Of a stretch of 64,000 nucleotides of DNA, positions 37,855 to 46,820 are shown piece after piece. This DNA is from Planctomycetota bacterium (GTDB taxonomy: Bacteria > Planctomycetota > Phycisphaerae > Phycisphaerales > UBA1924). The position numbers and the translations under genes were made by a program. Numbering within the stretch: position 1 is the first letter of the stretch; each line of letters begins with the position of its first letter. Under the pieces are notes generated by a model. The model had not been told where the DNA came from, did no database searches, and saw only the letters and a list, made by a program, of their open reading frames with translations. The stretch lies in contig CAUJHH010000060.1 in assembly GCA_963204725.1 (NCBI GenBank), positions 1 through 64,000 of the forward strand. The letters are read 5' to 3'.

Positions 37855-40800
37855 ATGGCAGCCAGTGGCAAGGGCAAGGAGGCCGGTGGGACCGGCGTGA
37901 TCGCGGAGATCCCGCCCGAGAAGCAGTTCGTCCACCTCCACCTGCACACCGAATACTCACTCCTCGACGGCGGCAACCGCGTCGACAAGCTGATTGCCCG
38001 CGTGAAGCACCTCGGCATGAACGCCGTCGCCGTCACCGACCATGGCAACATGTTCGGTGCGGTGAGTTTCTACTCCCAGGCGAAGGCCGCGGGCGTCAAG
38101 CCGATCCTCGGTGTCGAGGCGTACGTGACGCCCCCCGACAGGCCACGCACCGATCGCACGTACACCGGTGGCGGCGAGGGCGGGTTCCACCTCGTGCTCC
38201 TGGCGATGAACAACGAGGGATGGGAGAACCTGCTGGTCCTGTGCAGCGAGGCGTACCTCACCGGCTTCTACTACAAGCCCCGCATCGACCGCGAACTGCT
38301 CGAGAAGCACTCGGCGGGCCTGATCGCGATCAATGGCCACCTGGGCAGCGAGATCGGCGATCACCTGCTCGACTATGAGCGCTCCAAGGACCAGAAGCAC
38401 CTCGAGGCCGCGCGCGAGAGCGCGCGCTGGCACAAGCGCGTCTTCGCGCAGGGCGACAGCCCCATCCCTCGCTTCTATGTCGAGCTCCAGCACCACATCG
38501 CGGAGCAGAACTCGATCAACCCGCACCTCGTCGCGCTCGCCCGCGAGTTCGACCTGCCGCTCGTGTGCGACAACGACTCGCACTTCCTGAAGCAGGAGGA
38601 CCACGACGCCCACGACACGCTGATCTGCATCTCCACGGGCAAGCTCAAGAGCGAGCCCAACCGCATGCACTATCCGGCGGAGCTCTACGTCAAGAGCCCG
38701 ATCGAGATGCGCGAGATGTTCGAGGGGGAGTACAACGACATCGGGCGCGAGGCGTGCGACAACACCCTCCGCATCGCCGAAGCGTGCAACGTCGAGTTGC
38801 CACTGGGATCGAACAACTCGCCGATGGTGCGCGTGCGCGTGCCGCACCTGAAGGACCTTCCGCGCCCCGACGACGCGGCGTATGCCGGCGATCCGACGGC
38901 GTGGTACAACGCCTATTGCGCCGCCTTCGAGGTCGTGCCCTTTGATCGCGTGCCGACGGCGCGTGAGCTTGAAGAGGCGAAGGAGGAGTGCGATCGCGCC
39001 CTGCGCCTGCTCTCCGAGGCGGGCTTCATGTGGCGATACGGTGTGAAGCCGGGAGGCGCGGGGAGCGACGACGCCAACACGGCGCGTCTTGAGCGCGAAC
39101 TCAAGATCCTCGCCGACAAGAACATCTCCGCGTACTTCCTCATTGTGTGGGACTTTGTCTGCTGGGGGCGCCTCCGCGGGATTCCCGCGAACGCGCGTGG
39201 CTCTGGTGTCGGCACCATGGTCGGCTACGTGCTTGGCCTCTCGAACGCGTGCCCGGTTCGGTACGGCCTGCTCTTCGAGCGATTCACTGATCCCGATCGC
39301 AGCGAATACCCCGATATCGATATCGATCTCTGCCAGGACGGGCGCGCCGAGGTCATCAACTACGTCCGCCAGAAGTACGGGCACGTCGCGCAGATCATCA
39401 CGTTCGGGACGCTCAAGGCGCGTGCCGCGGTGCGGGATGTCGCGCGCGTGATGGACATGCCGCTGGTCGACGCGGACAAGCTTGCGAAGCTGATCCCCGA
39501 GCAACTCGGCATGACGCTTGACAGCGCGCTCGAGCAGGAGCCGGATCTCCGGTCCTGGTACGAGCGGGACGAGCTTGTGCGTCGCGTCATCGACAACGCG
39601 CGGACGATCGAGGGCCAGGCCCGGCACGCGAGCGTCCACGCCGCGGGCGTGATCGTCGCGACGCGACCCCTCCACCAGATCGTTCCCCTCTACAAGCAGA
39701 CCGGCTCGGAAGAGAACGAGGTGGTCACGCAGTGGGACGGTCCGACGTGCGAGAAGATGGGCCTGCTGAAGATGGACTTCCTCGGGCTGCGCACGCTGAG
39801 CGTGATCGAGCGCGCCCGGAAGCTCATCACCGGTTCGCTCGATGAGCCGGCGATCTGGCGCGCCGTCGGTCGCGACAAGGAGTTCGACTCCGGCAAGCGC
39901 GGGCCGCATCCGCTCGATCTCGATCGCCTCGCCTACGACGACCAGAAGGTCTTCACGATGTTCCGGCGTGGCGACACCTCCGGCGTCTTCCAGTTTGAGT
40001 CCGGCGGCATGCGCCGGCTCCTCGTCGACATGAAGCCCGACCGACTCGAGGATCTGATCGCGGCCAACGCGCTCTTCCGCCCCGGTCCGATGGATCTCAT
40101 CCCGGACTACAACCGGCGCAAGCACGGCACCGAAGAGGTTCCTCGCATCCACGAGATCGTCGATCGATTCACGAGCGAGACCTACGGCGTCATGGTCTAT
40201 CAGGAGCAGGTCATGCAGATCGTGCATGAACTGGGCGGCATCCCGCTCCGCTCCGCGTACTCGCTCATCAAGGCGATCAGCAAGAAGAAAGAGAAGGAGA
40301 TCGGCAAGAACCGCCCGATCTTCGTCGAGGGCGCATCCCAGAAGGGCATGTCCCGGCAGGGCGCAGAAGAGCTCTTTGAGTTGATCCTGAAGTTCGCCGG
40401 CTACGGCTTCAACAAGAGCCACTCCACCGGTTACGCCATCGTCGCATACCAGACGGCGTACCTGAAGACCTACTTCCCGGCCCAGTACATGGCCGCGTTC
40501 CTCACCTTCGAGAGCCAGGCCCAGAAGATCGCGGATTGGACGCCCTATCTCGACGATTGCCGCAAGACCCGCACGATCGATCCCGCAACGGGTGAGGTCG
40601 TCCGCGACGGGCTGGAAGTCAAAGCGCCCGACGTCAACGTCTCCTACTCCGACTTTGCCGTCGCGTACGAGGACGATGAGCCGCGCACCGCAGCGAACGG
40701 GCACATCCGCTTCGGTATGCGCGCGATCAAGGGCGCGGGCGCGGGAGCGATCGAAGCGATTATCAAGGAGCGCGATGCGAGCACGGAGTCACAGGGAGGA

Positions 40801-41838
40801 AGGGCCCGGCGCAAGCCCTTCCGCTCGCTCTTTGATTTCTGCGAGCGCGTGCCGCAGGGCTCTGTGAACAAGGCCACGATCGAATCACTGATCGCGGCGG
40901 GCGCGTTCGACTCGGTCCACGGACGCGTCAACCGTGCCGCGATGCTGGCGACCATCGAACAAGCCGTGAGCGCGGGCCAGCGGGCCGCTGCAGACAAGGC
41001 GGCGGGCCAGGCGCAGCTCTTCGGGTTCGGAGGCGGCTCCGCCGCTGCGGTTCCCGAAGCCGTCAAGGAGCCACCGCTCGCTCGCGTCGCGCCGTGGACA
41101 GAGGCCGAGACACTCAAGCAGGAGAAGGAGAAGCTCGGCTTTTATGTCTCCAGCCACCCGCTCCAGCAGTGGAGTTCGTGGATCGCGACGTTCACGACCG
41201 CCAGTCTGGCCGAGCTGAAAGCCCGGCGGCAGGATGATCGCGTCGTCGTCGGCGCGATCGCACAGTCCACGCGCACGCTGATCGTCAAGAGCGGCCGCTC
41301 CGCCGGTCAGAAGATGGCAATCGTGACGCTGGAAGATCTGGCCGGCACCGCCGAGGCCGTGGTCTTCACCGATGCCTATCTCAAGTACGGACATCTTCTC
41401 ACGAGCGATGCCCCGCTCTTTGTGCTCGGCAGGGTCGACCTCTCGCGTGGCGACCCGCAGATCATCGTCGATCGCATCGCACCGATCGACGGCGTTCCGC
41501 TCGACAAGGGCAAGCTCCGCCTGACCCTGCGCGCCACGACGCTCAACGGCTCGGGCGAACGCGCCGCCGAGCGGGCGTCGATCGCCATGGCCTCACGCCA
41601 GGCCGAACGCGGCACGCCCGCCGCCGTCCCCTACGAGATCGTCGTTGACACCGGCGAGGCGTACGTCACCCTCGCCCCGACCAGCAATGGCATCGTCAAG
41701 CTCGATCCGGGCCTCGTCCGCGATCTGGCCTCGGCCCTCGGCGAGGGCTCCGTCCGGCTCGTCGGGGGCATGACCATCGACCCGACCGAAGAGAAGCCCC
41801 GGTGGAAGCCGCGGCAACGGGAGGAGGCGGAGGTATAG
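37855..41838 (+). CDS. dnaE: DNA polymerase III alpha subunit (DnaE type)
   Basis: 1327 residues. ATG 37855 follows GGGAG; upstream in-frame codons lack homology. The PHP domain starts at once (FVHLHLHTEYSLLDGGNRVD, then AVAVTDHGNMFG). The C-family polymerase core has the catalytic aspartates in YPDIDIDLCQDGR, plus FGTLKARAAVRDVAR, ARHASVHAAGVIVA, ALFRPGPMDLIPDYNRRKHG and GYGFNKSHSTGYAIVAYQTA. An OB domain (MAIVTLEDLAGTAEAVVF) is near the C-terminus. It is the main replicative polymerase; its partner clamp gene dnaN is at 54811. Between them lie unrelated genes. An unusually long antisense frame on the minus strand is a codon-bias shadow. Confidence 0.96.
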   Translation: MAASGKGKEAGGTGVIAEIPPEKQFVHLHLHTEYSLLDGGNRVDKLIARVKHLGMNAVAVTDHGNMFGAVSFYSQAKAAGVKPILGVEAYVTPPDRPRTDRTYTGGGEGGFHLVLLAMNNEGWENLLVLCSEAYLTGFYYKPRIDRELLEKHSAGLIAINGHLGSEIGDHLLDYERSKDQKHLEAARESARWHKRVFAQGDSPIPRFYVELQHHIAEQNSINPHLVALAREFDLPLVCDNDSHFLKQEDHDAHDTLICISTGKLKSEPNRMHYPAELYVKSPIEMREMFEGEYNDIGREACDNTLRIAEACNVELPLGSNNSPMVRVRVPHLKDLPRPDDAAYAGDPTAWYNAYCAAFEVVPFDRVPTARELEEAKEECDRALRLLSEAGFMWRYGVKPGGAGSDDANTARLERELKILADKNISAYFLIVWDFVCWGRLRGIPANARGSGVGTMVGYVLGLSNACPVRYGLLFERFTDPDRSEYPDIDIDLCQDGRAEVINYVRQKYGHVAQIITFGTLKARAAVRDVARVMDMPLVDADKLAKLIPEQLGMTLDSALEQEPDLRSWYERDELVRRVIDNARTIEGQARHASVHAAGVIVATRPLHQIVPLYKQTGSEENEVVTQWDGPTCEKMGLLKMDFLGLRTLSVIERARKLITGSLDEPAIWRAVGRDKEFDSGKRGPHPLDLDRLAYDDQKVFTMFRRGDTSGVFQFESGGMRRLLVDMKPDRLEDLIAANALFRPGPMDLIPDYNRRKHGTEEVPRIHEIVDRFTSETYGVMVYQEQVMQIVHELGGIPLRSAYSLIKAISKKKEKEIGKNRPIFVEGASQKGMSRQGAEELFELILKFAGYGFNKSHSTGYAIVAYQTAYLKTYFPAQYMAAFLTFESQAQKIADWTPYLDDCRKTRTIDPATGEVVRDGLEVKAPDVNVSYSDFAVAYEDDEPRTAANGHIRFGMRAIKGAGAGAIEAIIKERDASTESQGGRARRKPFRSLFDFCERVPQGSVNKATIESLIAAGAFDSVHGRVNRAAMLATIEQAVSAGQRAAADKAAGQAQLFGFGGGSAAAVPEAVKEPPLARVAPWTEAETLKQEKEKLGFYVSSHPLQQWSSWIATFTTASLAELKARRQDDRVVVGAIAQSTRTLIVKSGRSAGQKMAIVTLEDLAGTAEAVVFTDAYLKYGHLLTSDAPLFVLGRVDLSRGDPQIIVDRIAPIDGVPLDKGKLRLTLRATTLNGSGERAAERASIAMASRQAERGTPAAVPYEIVVDTGEAYVTLAPTSNGIVKLDPGLVRDLASALGEGSVRLVGGMTIDPTEEKPRWKPRQREEAEV

Positions 41839-41993
41839 AGTTCCCCATGGTTGGTATTTGAACGGATCGCAGTCTATACTTTGAGTGATCGCACTTATAT
41901 GAAATGCCGATATCATTTCGAAACGTGGTGTGTTTATAAAGAATATCGACATTTGCTTTACATGTACCCACGAGAATAGTACGATCCTTTCAG
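41839..41993 (+). promoter_or_regulatory. AT-rich leader before the Fic gene
   Basis: The 155 bp before the Fic gene are conspicuously AT-rich compared with everything around (TTTATAAAGAATATCGACAT, GATATCATTTCGAAACG). Candidate hexamers such as TTGAAC, then TATACT within TCTATACTTTGAG, can be drawn, but none is compelling. The sharp composition change suggests the Fic unit is a recent arrival. Confidence 0.5.
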
Positions 41994-43205
41994 ATGGACT
42001 CCGCGATCTCACGTCAGCCCGGAAGTTGGATACCCACCTCGTTTCGGGAGATGGTGGCGAGGGGCGAGTCCCGTGTCGTGGAAGGATCGGCGTTCGTTCC
42101 GAACCCACTGCCTCCCCAACATGACAGGGATGTCTTCGTAGGCCGACTCGCGGAAGACCTCATCGCGGCCCATGGAGCGGTTGAGCAGTTGTCGGGAGTG
42201 GTGCTCGCGCTCCCCTCGCCGGACCTGCTTCTCCGTCCCTTTCGGCTGCGTGAAGCGCGCCTCTCCTCCGTGATTGAGAACACCATCGCGTCCGCCGAAG
42301 AGATCGCGATTGTTCAATCCAAGAGGCCGACCCCGCGTAGCGAGGCCAGAGAGGTCTTCAACTATGTCGAGGCCCTCGACCACGGATTGGCATCGCCCCT
42401 GCCGCTCTGCAATCGACTGTTCAAGGAGATGCACGAGATCCTGATGCACGGGGTCGAGGGCAGAGAGAAGCGTCCCGGCAAGTTCCGCGACCATCAGGTC
42501 TACATAGGAGATGATCGCAAGGGTTTCGCTCGCGCCCGATACGTTCCTCCCCCTCCCGGCGAGACGCTCGAAACATGCATGGCCGATCTGGAGCGCTTCA
42601 TGAATCCGCCCCAGCAGGGCCCGGAAGGAGGACGCCGCCGCTACCCGCTCATCGCCGAAGTGGCGATGGGGCACTACCAGTTCGAGGCCATTCACCCGTT
42701 CAACGACGGCAACGGACGCCTCGGGCGCCTCATCGTGGCGCTCTCACTCTGCAAGGCCGGCGCGATGGCCAGGCCGCTGGTCTACGTCAGCGGCTACATC
42801 GAACGGCATCGCCGCGAGTATTACGACCGGCTGCTCGCCGTGACGACGGAGGGAGACTGGGAGGGTTGGGTGCAGTACTTCTGCCGAGCAATCGCGTCAC
42901 AAGCGCGAGACGGTATCGATCGTGTAAGAAAGCTGCAGTCCATCCGTGACCGGTACACGCAAGAAGCCACAAACAAGCGATCAAGCGTGCTGCTCTCCAA
43001 GCTCATCGACCACCTCTTTGTCGCCCAGGTGGTCTCCGTCTCCGACGTGTGCCAGGCGATCGGCGTCTCGGCGCCGACGGCGCAGAAATATATCGACTCG
43101 CTCAAGAGGATTGGAGCCCTTCACGAGATCACCGGTGGAAACTACGGACGCCTCTACGCGGCACGCGAGATCCTCGACATCGTTCAGGAAGTGTCCGACG
43201 ACTGA
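41994..43205 (+). CDS. Fic-family AMP-transferase with winged-helix tail
   Basis: A 403-residue protein. The Fic motif HPFNDGNGRLGR is intact (about residues 233-244), so catalysis (usually AMP transfer to a protein Ser/Thr/Tyr) is possible. An inhibitory helix of the (S/T)xxxE(G/N) type is seen upstream: LSSVIENTIASAEE, making it a class II, self-restrained Fic with its antitoxin-like helix built in. The C-terminal 100 residues form a winged helix (VVSVSDVCQAIGVSAPTAQK). This overall plan matches the Fic/DOC N-terminal family of about 380 residues found widely as single-gene units. It stands alone between dnaE and ubiX. Target unknown. Confidence 0.88.
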   Translation: MDSAISRQPGSWIPTSFREMVARGESRVVEGSAFVPNPLPPQHDRDVFVGRLAEDLIAAHGAVEQLSGVVLALPSPDLLLRPFRLREARLSSVIENTIASAEEIAIVQSKRPTPRSEAREVFNYVEALDHGLASPLPLCNRLFKEMHEILMHGVEGREKRPGKFRDHQVYIGDDRKGFARARYVPPPPGETLETCMADLERFMNPPQQGPEGGRRRYPLIAEVAMGHYQFEAIHPFNDGNGRLGRLIVALSLCKAGAMARPLVYVSGYIERHRREYYDRLLAVTTEGDWEGWVQYFCRAIASQARDGIDRVRKLQSIRDRYTQEATNKRSSVLLSKLIDHLFVAQVVSVSDVCQAIGVSAPTAQKYIDSLKRIGALHEITGGNYGRLYAAREILDIVQEVSDD

Positions 43206-43220
43206 ATCCGTCACGCAGGC

Positions 43221-43874
43221 CTACTCATCCGCCCGACCCGCCCTCTCTACCTCCCCCCCATCCACACCCCACCTCGTCTTCAGGTCGTGCTCCACCTTCA
43301 AGAGGTCCAGCACCTTCCCCACCATGAAGTCCACGAGCTCACCGATGCTCCGCGGGTTGAGGTAGAACCCCGGGTTCGTCGGGCACACGATCGCGCCCGC
43401 CAGCGTCAGCGTCCGCATGTTCTCGATATCGATCAGGTTCAGCGGCGTCTCGCGATGGCACACGATCAGCGGCCTGCGTTCCTTCAGCGCGACCATTGCC
43501 GCACGCGTCAGGAGGTTGCTCCCCGACCCTGTCGCCATCGCACCCAGCGATGTCGACGAGCAAGGCAACACCACCATGCCGTCATGAAGGAACGACCCCG
43601 ACGCGATCACCGCGCCCACATCCTTATTGGGATGGATCACCAGGCGCGACTCGATCGCCGCCGCGTCGGCACGCTCCACCAGCCCCGGGCACAACTGCCC
43701 GAGCTCCAGCTTGCGGATGTCCGCCTCATCGAACAGCAGTCGCTGTCCATACTCGCTGACGACGAGATGAACCTCGTGCCCCTGGCCGAGCAGCACCTGA
43801 AGCAGCCGCAGGGCGTACGCCGCTCCAGATGCGCCGGAGATGCCCAGGACGAACTTGCGATTGGTTTCGTTCAC
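43221..43874 (-). CDS. ubiX: flavin prenyltransferase UbiX
   Basis: 217 residues from GTG 43874 (NETNRKFVLGISGASGAAYA). It joins dimethylallyl phosphate to FMN, making the prenylated flavin used by UbiD decarboxylases. Motifs: GISGASGAAYALRLL (phosphate loop), IASGSFLHDGMVVLPCSSTSLG, LTRAAMVALKERRPLI and CHRETPLNLIDIENM. The C-terminus is slightly extended. No ubiD is in the window. An inverted pair ATCCACA...TGTGGAT lies upstream in the divergent gap with the lipoprotein gene. Confidence 0.93.
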   Translation of the reverse strand: MNETNRKFVLGISGASGAAYALRLLQVLLGQGHEVHLVVSEYGQRLLFDEADIRKLELGQLCPGLVERADAAAIESRLVIHPNKDVGAVIASGSFLHDGMVVLPCSSTSLGAMATGSGSNLLTRAAMVALKERRPLIVCHRETPLNLIDIENMRTLTLAGAIVCPTNPGFYLNPRSIGELVDFMVGKVLDLLKVEHDLKTRWGVDGGEVERAGRADE

Positions 43875-44034
43875 GTGGTGGATCCGATGCGCAACGCTGG
43901 AATCCACAGTGCCTTGTGGATGACCAGTGGACTGTAGGAATGACCCGGACATTCCTGCAGGCACACGACTGACGCAAGTTTGCACGGACTAAACTTCCCG
44001 TGCGATCTCGGGCCCGACGGAGGACCGAGCGTGC

Positions 44035-44634
44035 ATGGTTTCGAGAAAGGCGGTCTTTCGGATGTCGAATCTGAAGTGGGGCGTGTGCGGCTGTGCGACG
44101 CTGGTTCTGGCAGCGGCCTCGATCGGCGGTTGCGTCGGCTATCACTCCTACCCCCCAACCCCGGAGCAGCGGGCCCGCGAGAGCATGGGCGAGCGTGCGC
44201 CAGTCGATGTCATGGTCCGCGCCCTGGAGCGCGTGCTCGCGATGCACCCATCGCCGTCCGGCTCCTTCGCCGTCAACATGCCCGTCACGACGCCACCCGA
44301 TGTCTATGCGACGGTCGCGTCGCGCGTCGGCGGCGAGCCCGTGACGTACGCGAACGCCTCGATCCCGGTCTACCACGTCGCCGGTGTACGCGTCCGCAAC
44401 AGCAAGGCGCAGGTCGACATCGTCTGGCCGTCTGGCGCCGGCACCACCCGCTCCAGCACCGTCTGGCTCGAGGGTGGCTTGCAGCCGTGGAAGGTTGTCC
44501 GTGTGCAGGAGTGGAACGAGGGTGTGATCGCCACCCCCGAGCTCTACCACATCATGCGCGCGGGCGATGCCATGCCGCCTCCCGCCGAGGCCCCCGCCGC
44601 GGACTCTGGGGCCGCTGACGCTGGCGGCGCCTGA
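44035..44634 (+). CDS. predicted lipoprotein of unknown function
   Basis: A 199-residue protein with a lipoprotein signal (CATLVLAAASIGGC, lipobox IGGC). GGAGGA lies 10 nt before ATG 44035; ATG 44062 is an alternative. The mature part has a beta-rich domain (IPVYHVAGVRVRNSKAQVDI, STVWLEGGLQPWKVVRVQEW) and a Pro/Ala-rich end. No family recognised. It is followed after 5 bp by a HEAT-like protein and then pyrB on the same strand. Confidence 0.75.
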   Translation: MVSRKAVFRMSNLKWGVCGCATLVLAAASIGGCVGYHSYPPTPEQRARESMGERAPVDVMVRALERVLAMHPSPSGSFAVNMPVTTPPDVYATVASRVGGEPVTYANASIPVYHVAGVRVRNSKAQVDIVWPSGAGTTRSSTVWLEGGLQPWKVVRVQEWNEGVIATPELYHIMRAGDAMPPPAEAPAADSGAADAGGA

Positions 44635-44639
44635 CCTCT

Positions 44640-44966
44640 GTGGACTCGATCGAACTCCAATCGCGTCTGAGACACGCGGATGCACACGTGCGACGGATCG
44701 CCCTGCGCGACATCGCGATCTCGTCCACGCGCCCGGACGATGGCGCGTTCTCAATCGCTCTTGAGATTGTGTCGGGGGATGCCGATCCCGAGGCGCGTAT
44801 CTATGCCGCCCGTGCGCTCGGGCGATGGGCCTTCCAGCCCGCGCGCGAGCCCCTGCGCACGCTGACCGAGCAGCGTGAGATCGACGCGCGAGTCGCCCAC
44901 GAGGCCCGGATCGCCTGGGATCGGATCGATCTGGTGGCCATGGGCAAGGTCCGGGTCGCCGACTAG
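44640..44966 (+). CDS. small HEAT-repeat-like protein
   Basis: A 108-residue protein from GTG 44640, 5 bp after the lipoprotein stop. Helical pairs such as LRHADAHVRRIALRDIAISS and ADPEARIYAARALGRWAF have the spacing of HEAT/PBS-lyase repeats (A-x-x-x-ARALGxx). Probably a protein-binding scaffold. Coding potential is good, and it lies between two genes on the same strand. Confidence 0.7.
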   Translation: MDSIELQSRLRHADAHVRRIALRDIAISSTRPDDGAFSIALEIVSGDADPEARIYAARALGRWAFQPAREPLRTLTEQREIDARVAHEARIAWDRIDLVAMGKVRVAD

Positions 44967-45012
44967 CTTGCGACAGTGTGTGCGCCCACTCCCCGGCGGG
45001 TACCATCCAGTC

Positions 45013-46149
45013 GTGAGCCCAAGAACCCGCGATCCCTCGCCCCCACGAAGCGACGCCCCCGCGACGGACGCCCCGCCGACTGATTCGCCGACCGACCACG
45101 CGACAGGCGCGCCGAAGGCGAGCCCGGTCTCCGGACAGGGCGCGGCCTCGAGCAGCGTCAAAGCACCCGATCCGACACGCACCGTCGCCAAGTCCTCGCG
45201 GGACCTTCTGGCCCTGCGTGGCATGGGCACCGCCGAACTCAAGGAATTGCTCTCTCGCTCTCGCGCGATGATCCCCGCCGCGATGGGACGGGCGGACCAG
45301 AGCCACATCCTCCGCGGGCGCGCCATCGGCCTCCTCTTCTTTGAGGACTCGACGCGCACCCGACTCAGCTTCACGATGGCAGCGCAGCGCCTCGGCGCGA
45401 CCACGCTCGATCTCGCATCGGGTGGCTCGTCGGTCAGCAAGGGCGAGACGCTGATCGACACCGCGCTGAACGTCGAGGCGATCGGCGCCGCTGCACTCGT
45501 CGTCCGTGCCAAGCAGTCCGGAGCAGCGCACCAGATCGCGCAACCCGCAAAGGTGCCCGTGCTGAACGGTGGCGACGGCCGACACGAGCATCCGACCCAG
45601 GCCCTGCTCGACGCGCTCACCATCGCCGAATCGCTCGGGCGCAGCGCGGCGTTCGACCTGAAGGGCCTCACCATCGCCATCGTCGGCGACGTTGTCTCGT
45701 CGCGAGTCGCGAGGTCGAATATCGCGGCCCTCACCGCCCTCGGGGCGCAGGTTGTTGCCGTCGGCCCGCCGACGCTCGCGCCGAAGTCGATGGCCTCGCT
45801 CGGGTGCAAGGTCGAACACAACCTCGATCAGGTTCTCCCGACCGTGGACGCTGTGATGATGCTGCGCGTGCAGTTCGAGCGCCATGGCACCGAAGAGTCC
45901 GGCGCCGGCCCGAAGGCGTCGAGCATCGTCTCGGTGCGTGCATACCGCGATGGCTACGCCCTGACAAGCGCACGGGCGTCGATGCTCAAGCCCCACGCCG
46001 TTGTGCTCCACCCCGGCCCGATCAATCGCGGCCTCGAGATGGACCAGGACGTCGCCGACGGCCCGCGCTCGGCGGTGCTGCGCCAGGTCACGCACGGCGT
46101 CGCGGTGCGGATGGCCTCGCTCTGCTGGTGCCTTGGTGTGCCGGCGTAG
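45013..46149 (+). CDS. pyrB: aspartate carbamoyltransferase catalytic subunit
   Basis: 378 residues from GTG 45013. It forms carbamoyl-aspartate from carbamoyl phosphate and aspartate, the first committed pyrimidine step. Motifs: FFEDSTRTRLSF (carbamoyl-phosphate loop), GGDGRHEHPTQALLDALTI, IVGDVVSSRVARSN and [11 protein letters not shown]. About 60 Pro/Ser/Thr-rich residues precede the enzyme domain, more than usual. Downstream is gmk on the same strand, so two nucleotide genes are adjacent. A second, truncated copy of its 3' end lies at 22253-22505. Confidence 0.95.
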   Translation: MSPRTRDPSPPRSDAPATDAPPTDSPTDHATGAPKASPVSGQGAASSSVKAPDPTRTVAKSSRDLLALRGMGTAELKELLSRSRAMIPAAMGRADQSHILRGRAIGLLFFEDSTRTRLSFTMAAQRLGATTLDLASGGSSVSKGETLIDTALNVEAIGAAALVVRAKQSGAAHQIAQPAKVPVLNGGDGRHEHPTQALLDALTIAESLGRSAAFDLKGLTIAIVGDVVSSRVARSNIAALTALGAQVVAVGPPTLAPKSMASLGCKVEHNLDQVLPTVDAVMMLRVQFERHGTEESGAGPKASSIVSVRAYRDGYALTSARASMLKPHAVVLHPGPINRGLEMDQDVADGPRSAVLRQVTHGVAVRMASLCWCLGVPA

Positions 46150-46196
46150 GCGACGCGGGGTGCCGCACGAATGGGCCCGCGCTATCCTCTGGCGCG

Positions 46197-46820
46197 ATGA
46201 CCGACGCCACCCACAGATTGCCGACCGACACCGACGACGGGCTGGTGCTGATCATCAGCGGCCCCTCCGGCGCGGGGAAGACGACGATCACGCGCGGCGT
46301 GGAACGTGCGATCCCCGGCTCGGTCTTCTCGGTCTCCGCGACGACCCGGCCGAAGACCAGCGCAGATGTTGAAGGCGTCGATTATCACTTCGTCGACGAC
46401 GAAGAGTTCGAGCGGATGAAGTCGAACGCCGAGTTCCTCGAGACCGCGGGCATCTATGGCAAGAAGTACGGCACGCCCAGGGCGTGGGTGATGGAGCAGA
46501 TCAAGCGCGGACGCCTTGTGATCCTCGAGATCGACGTCCAGGGCGCCATCAGCGTCAAGAGCCAGATCCCCGACGCCTACGCGATCTTCATCCTCCCTCC
46601 CAGCGAGGAGGCGCTGCTCGGACGCCTGCGCAGCCGCAAGCGCGAGGACGAAGATGTCATCCAGCGACGATTCGGGCAGGCCAAGCGCGAGATCGACGAG
46701 GCCCGCTCGTGCGCCATGTACAACGAGTTCCTCGTCAACGACGTGGTGGACGATTCGATCCGGCGCGCGATCGATCTCGTGAACGCCGAGCGTGCGCGCA
46801 GGCGTGCCGCTCGCGCGTGA
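46197..46820 (+). CDS. gmk: guanylate kinase
   Basis: 207 residues. ATG 46197. It phosphorylates GMP to GDP with ATP. P-loop GPSGAGKTT, GMP-binding SVSATTRPKTSADVEGVDYH, then EFLETAGIYGKKYGTPR, and ILEIDVQGAISVK. The lid is SRKREDEDVIQRRF. Length fits the family. The stop overlaps the GTG of the next gene (GTGA), so the two are translationally coupled. Confidence 0.96.
   Translation: MTDATHRLPTDTDDGLVLIISGPSGAGKTTITRGVERAIPGSVFSVSATTRPKTSADVEGVDYHFVDDEEFERMKSNAEFLETAGIYGKKYGTPRAWVMEQIKRGRLVILEIDVQGAISVKSQIPDAYAIFILPPSEEALLGRLRSRKREDEDVIQRRFGQAKREIDEARSCAMYNEFLVNDVVDDSIRRAIDLVNAERARRRAARA

Noticed and set aside
37957-40704. Very long minus-strand frame across dnaE
   Set aside because: Antisense to a certain dnaE; its residues mirror GC-rich codon bias and show no domain.
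43901-43922. ATCCACA/TGTGGAT inverted pair as DnaA boxes or an origin
   Set aside because: Only two boxes, no AT-rich unwinding region and no dnaA nearby; more likely a chance or regulatory palindrome.
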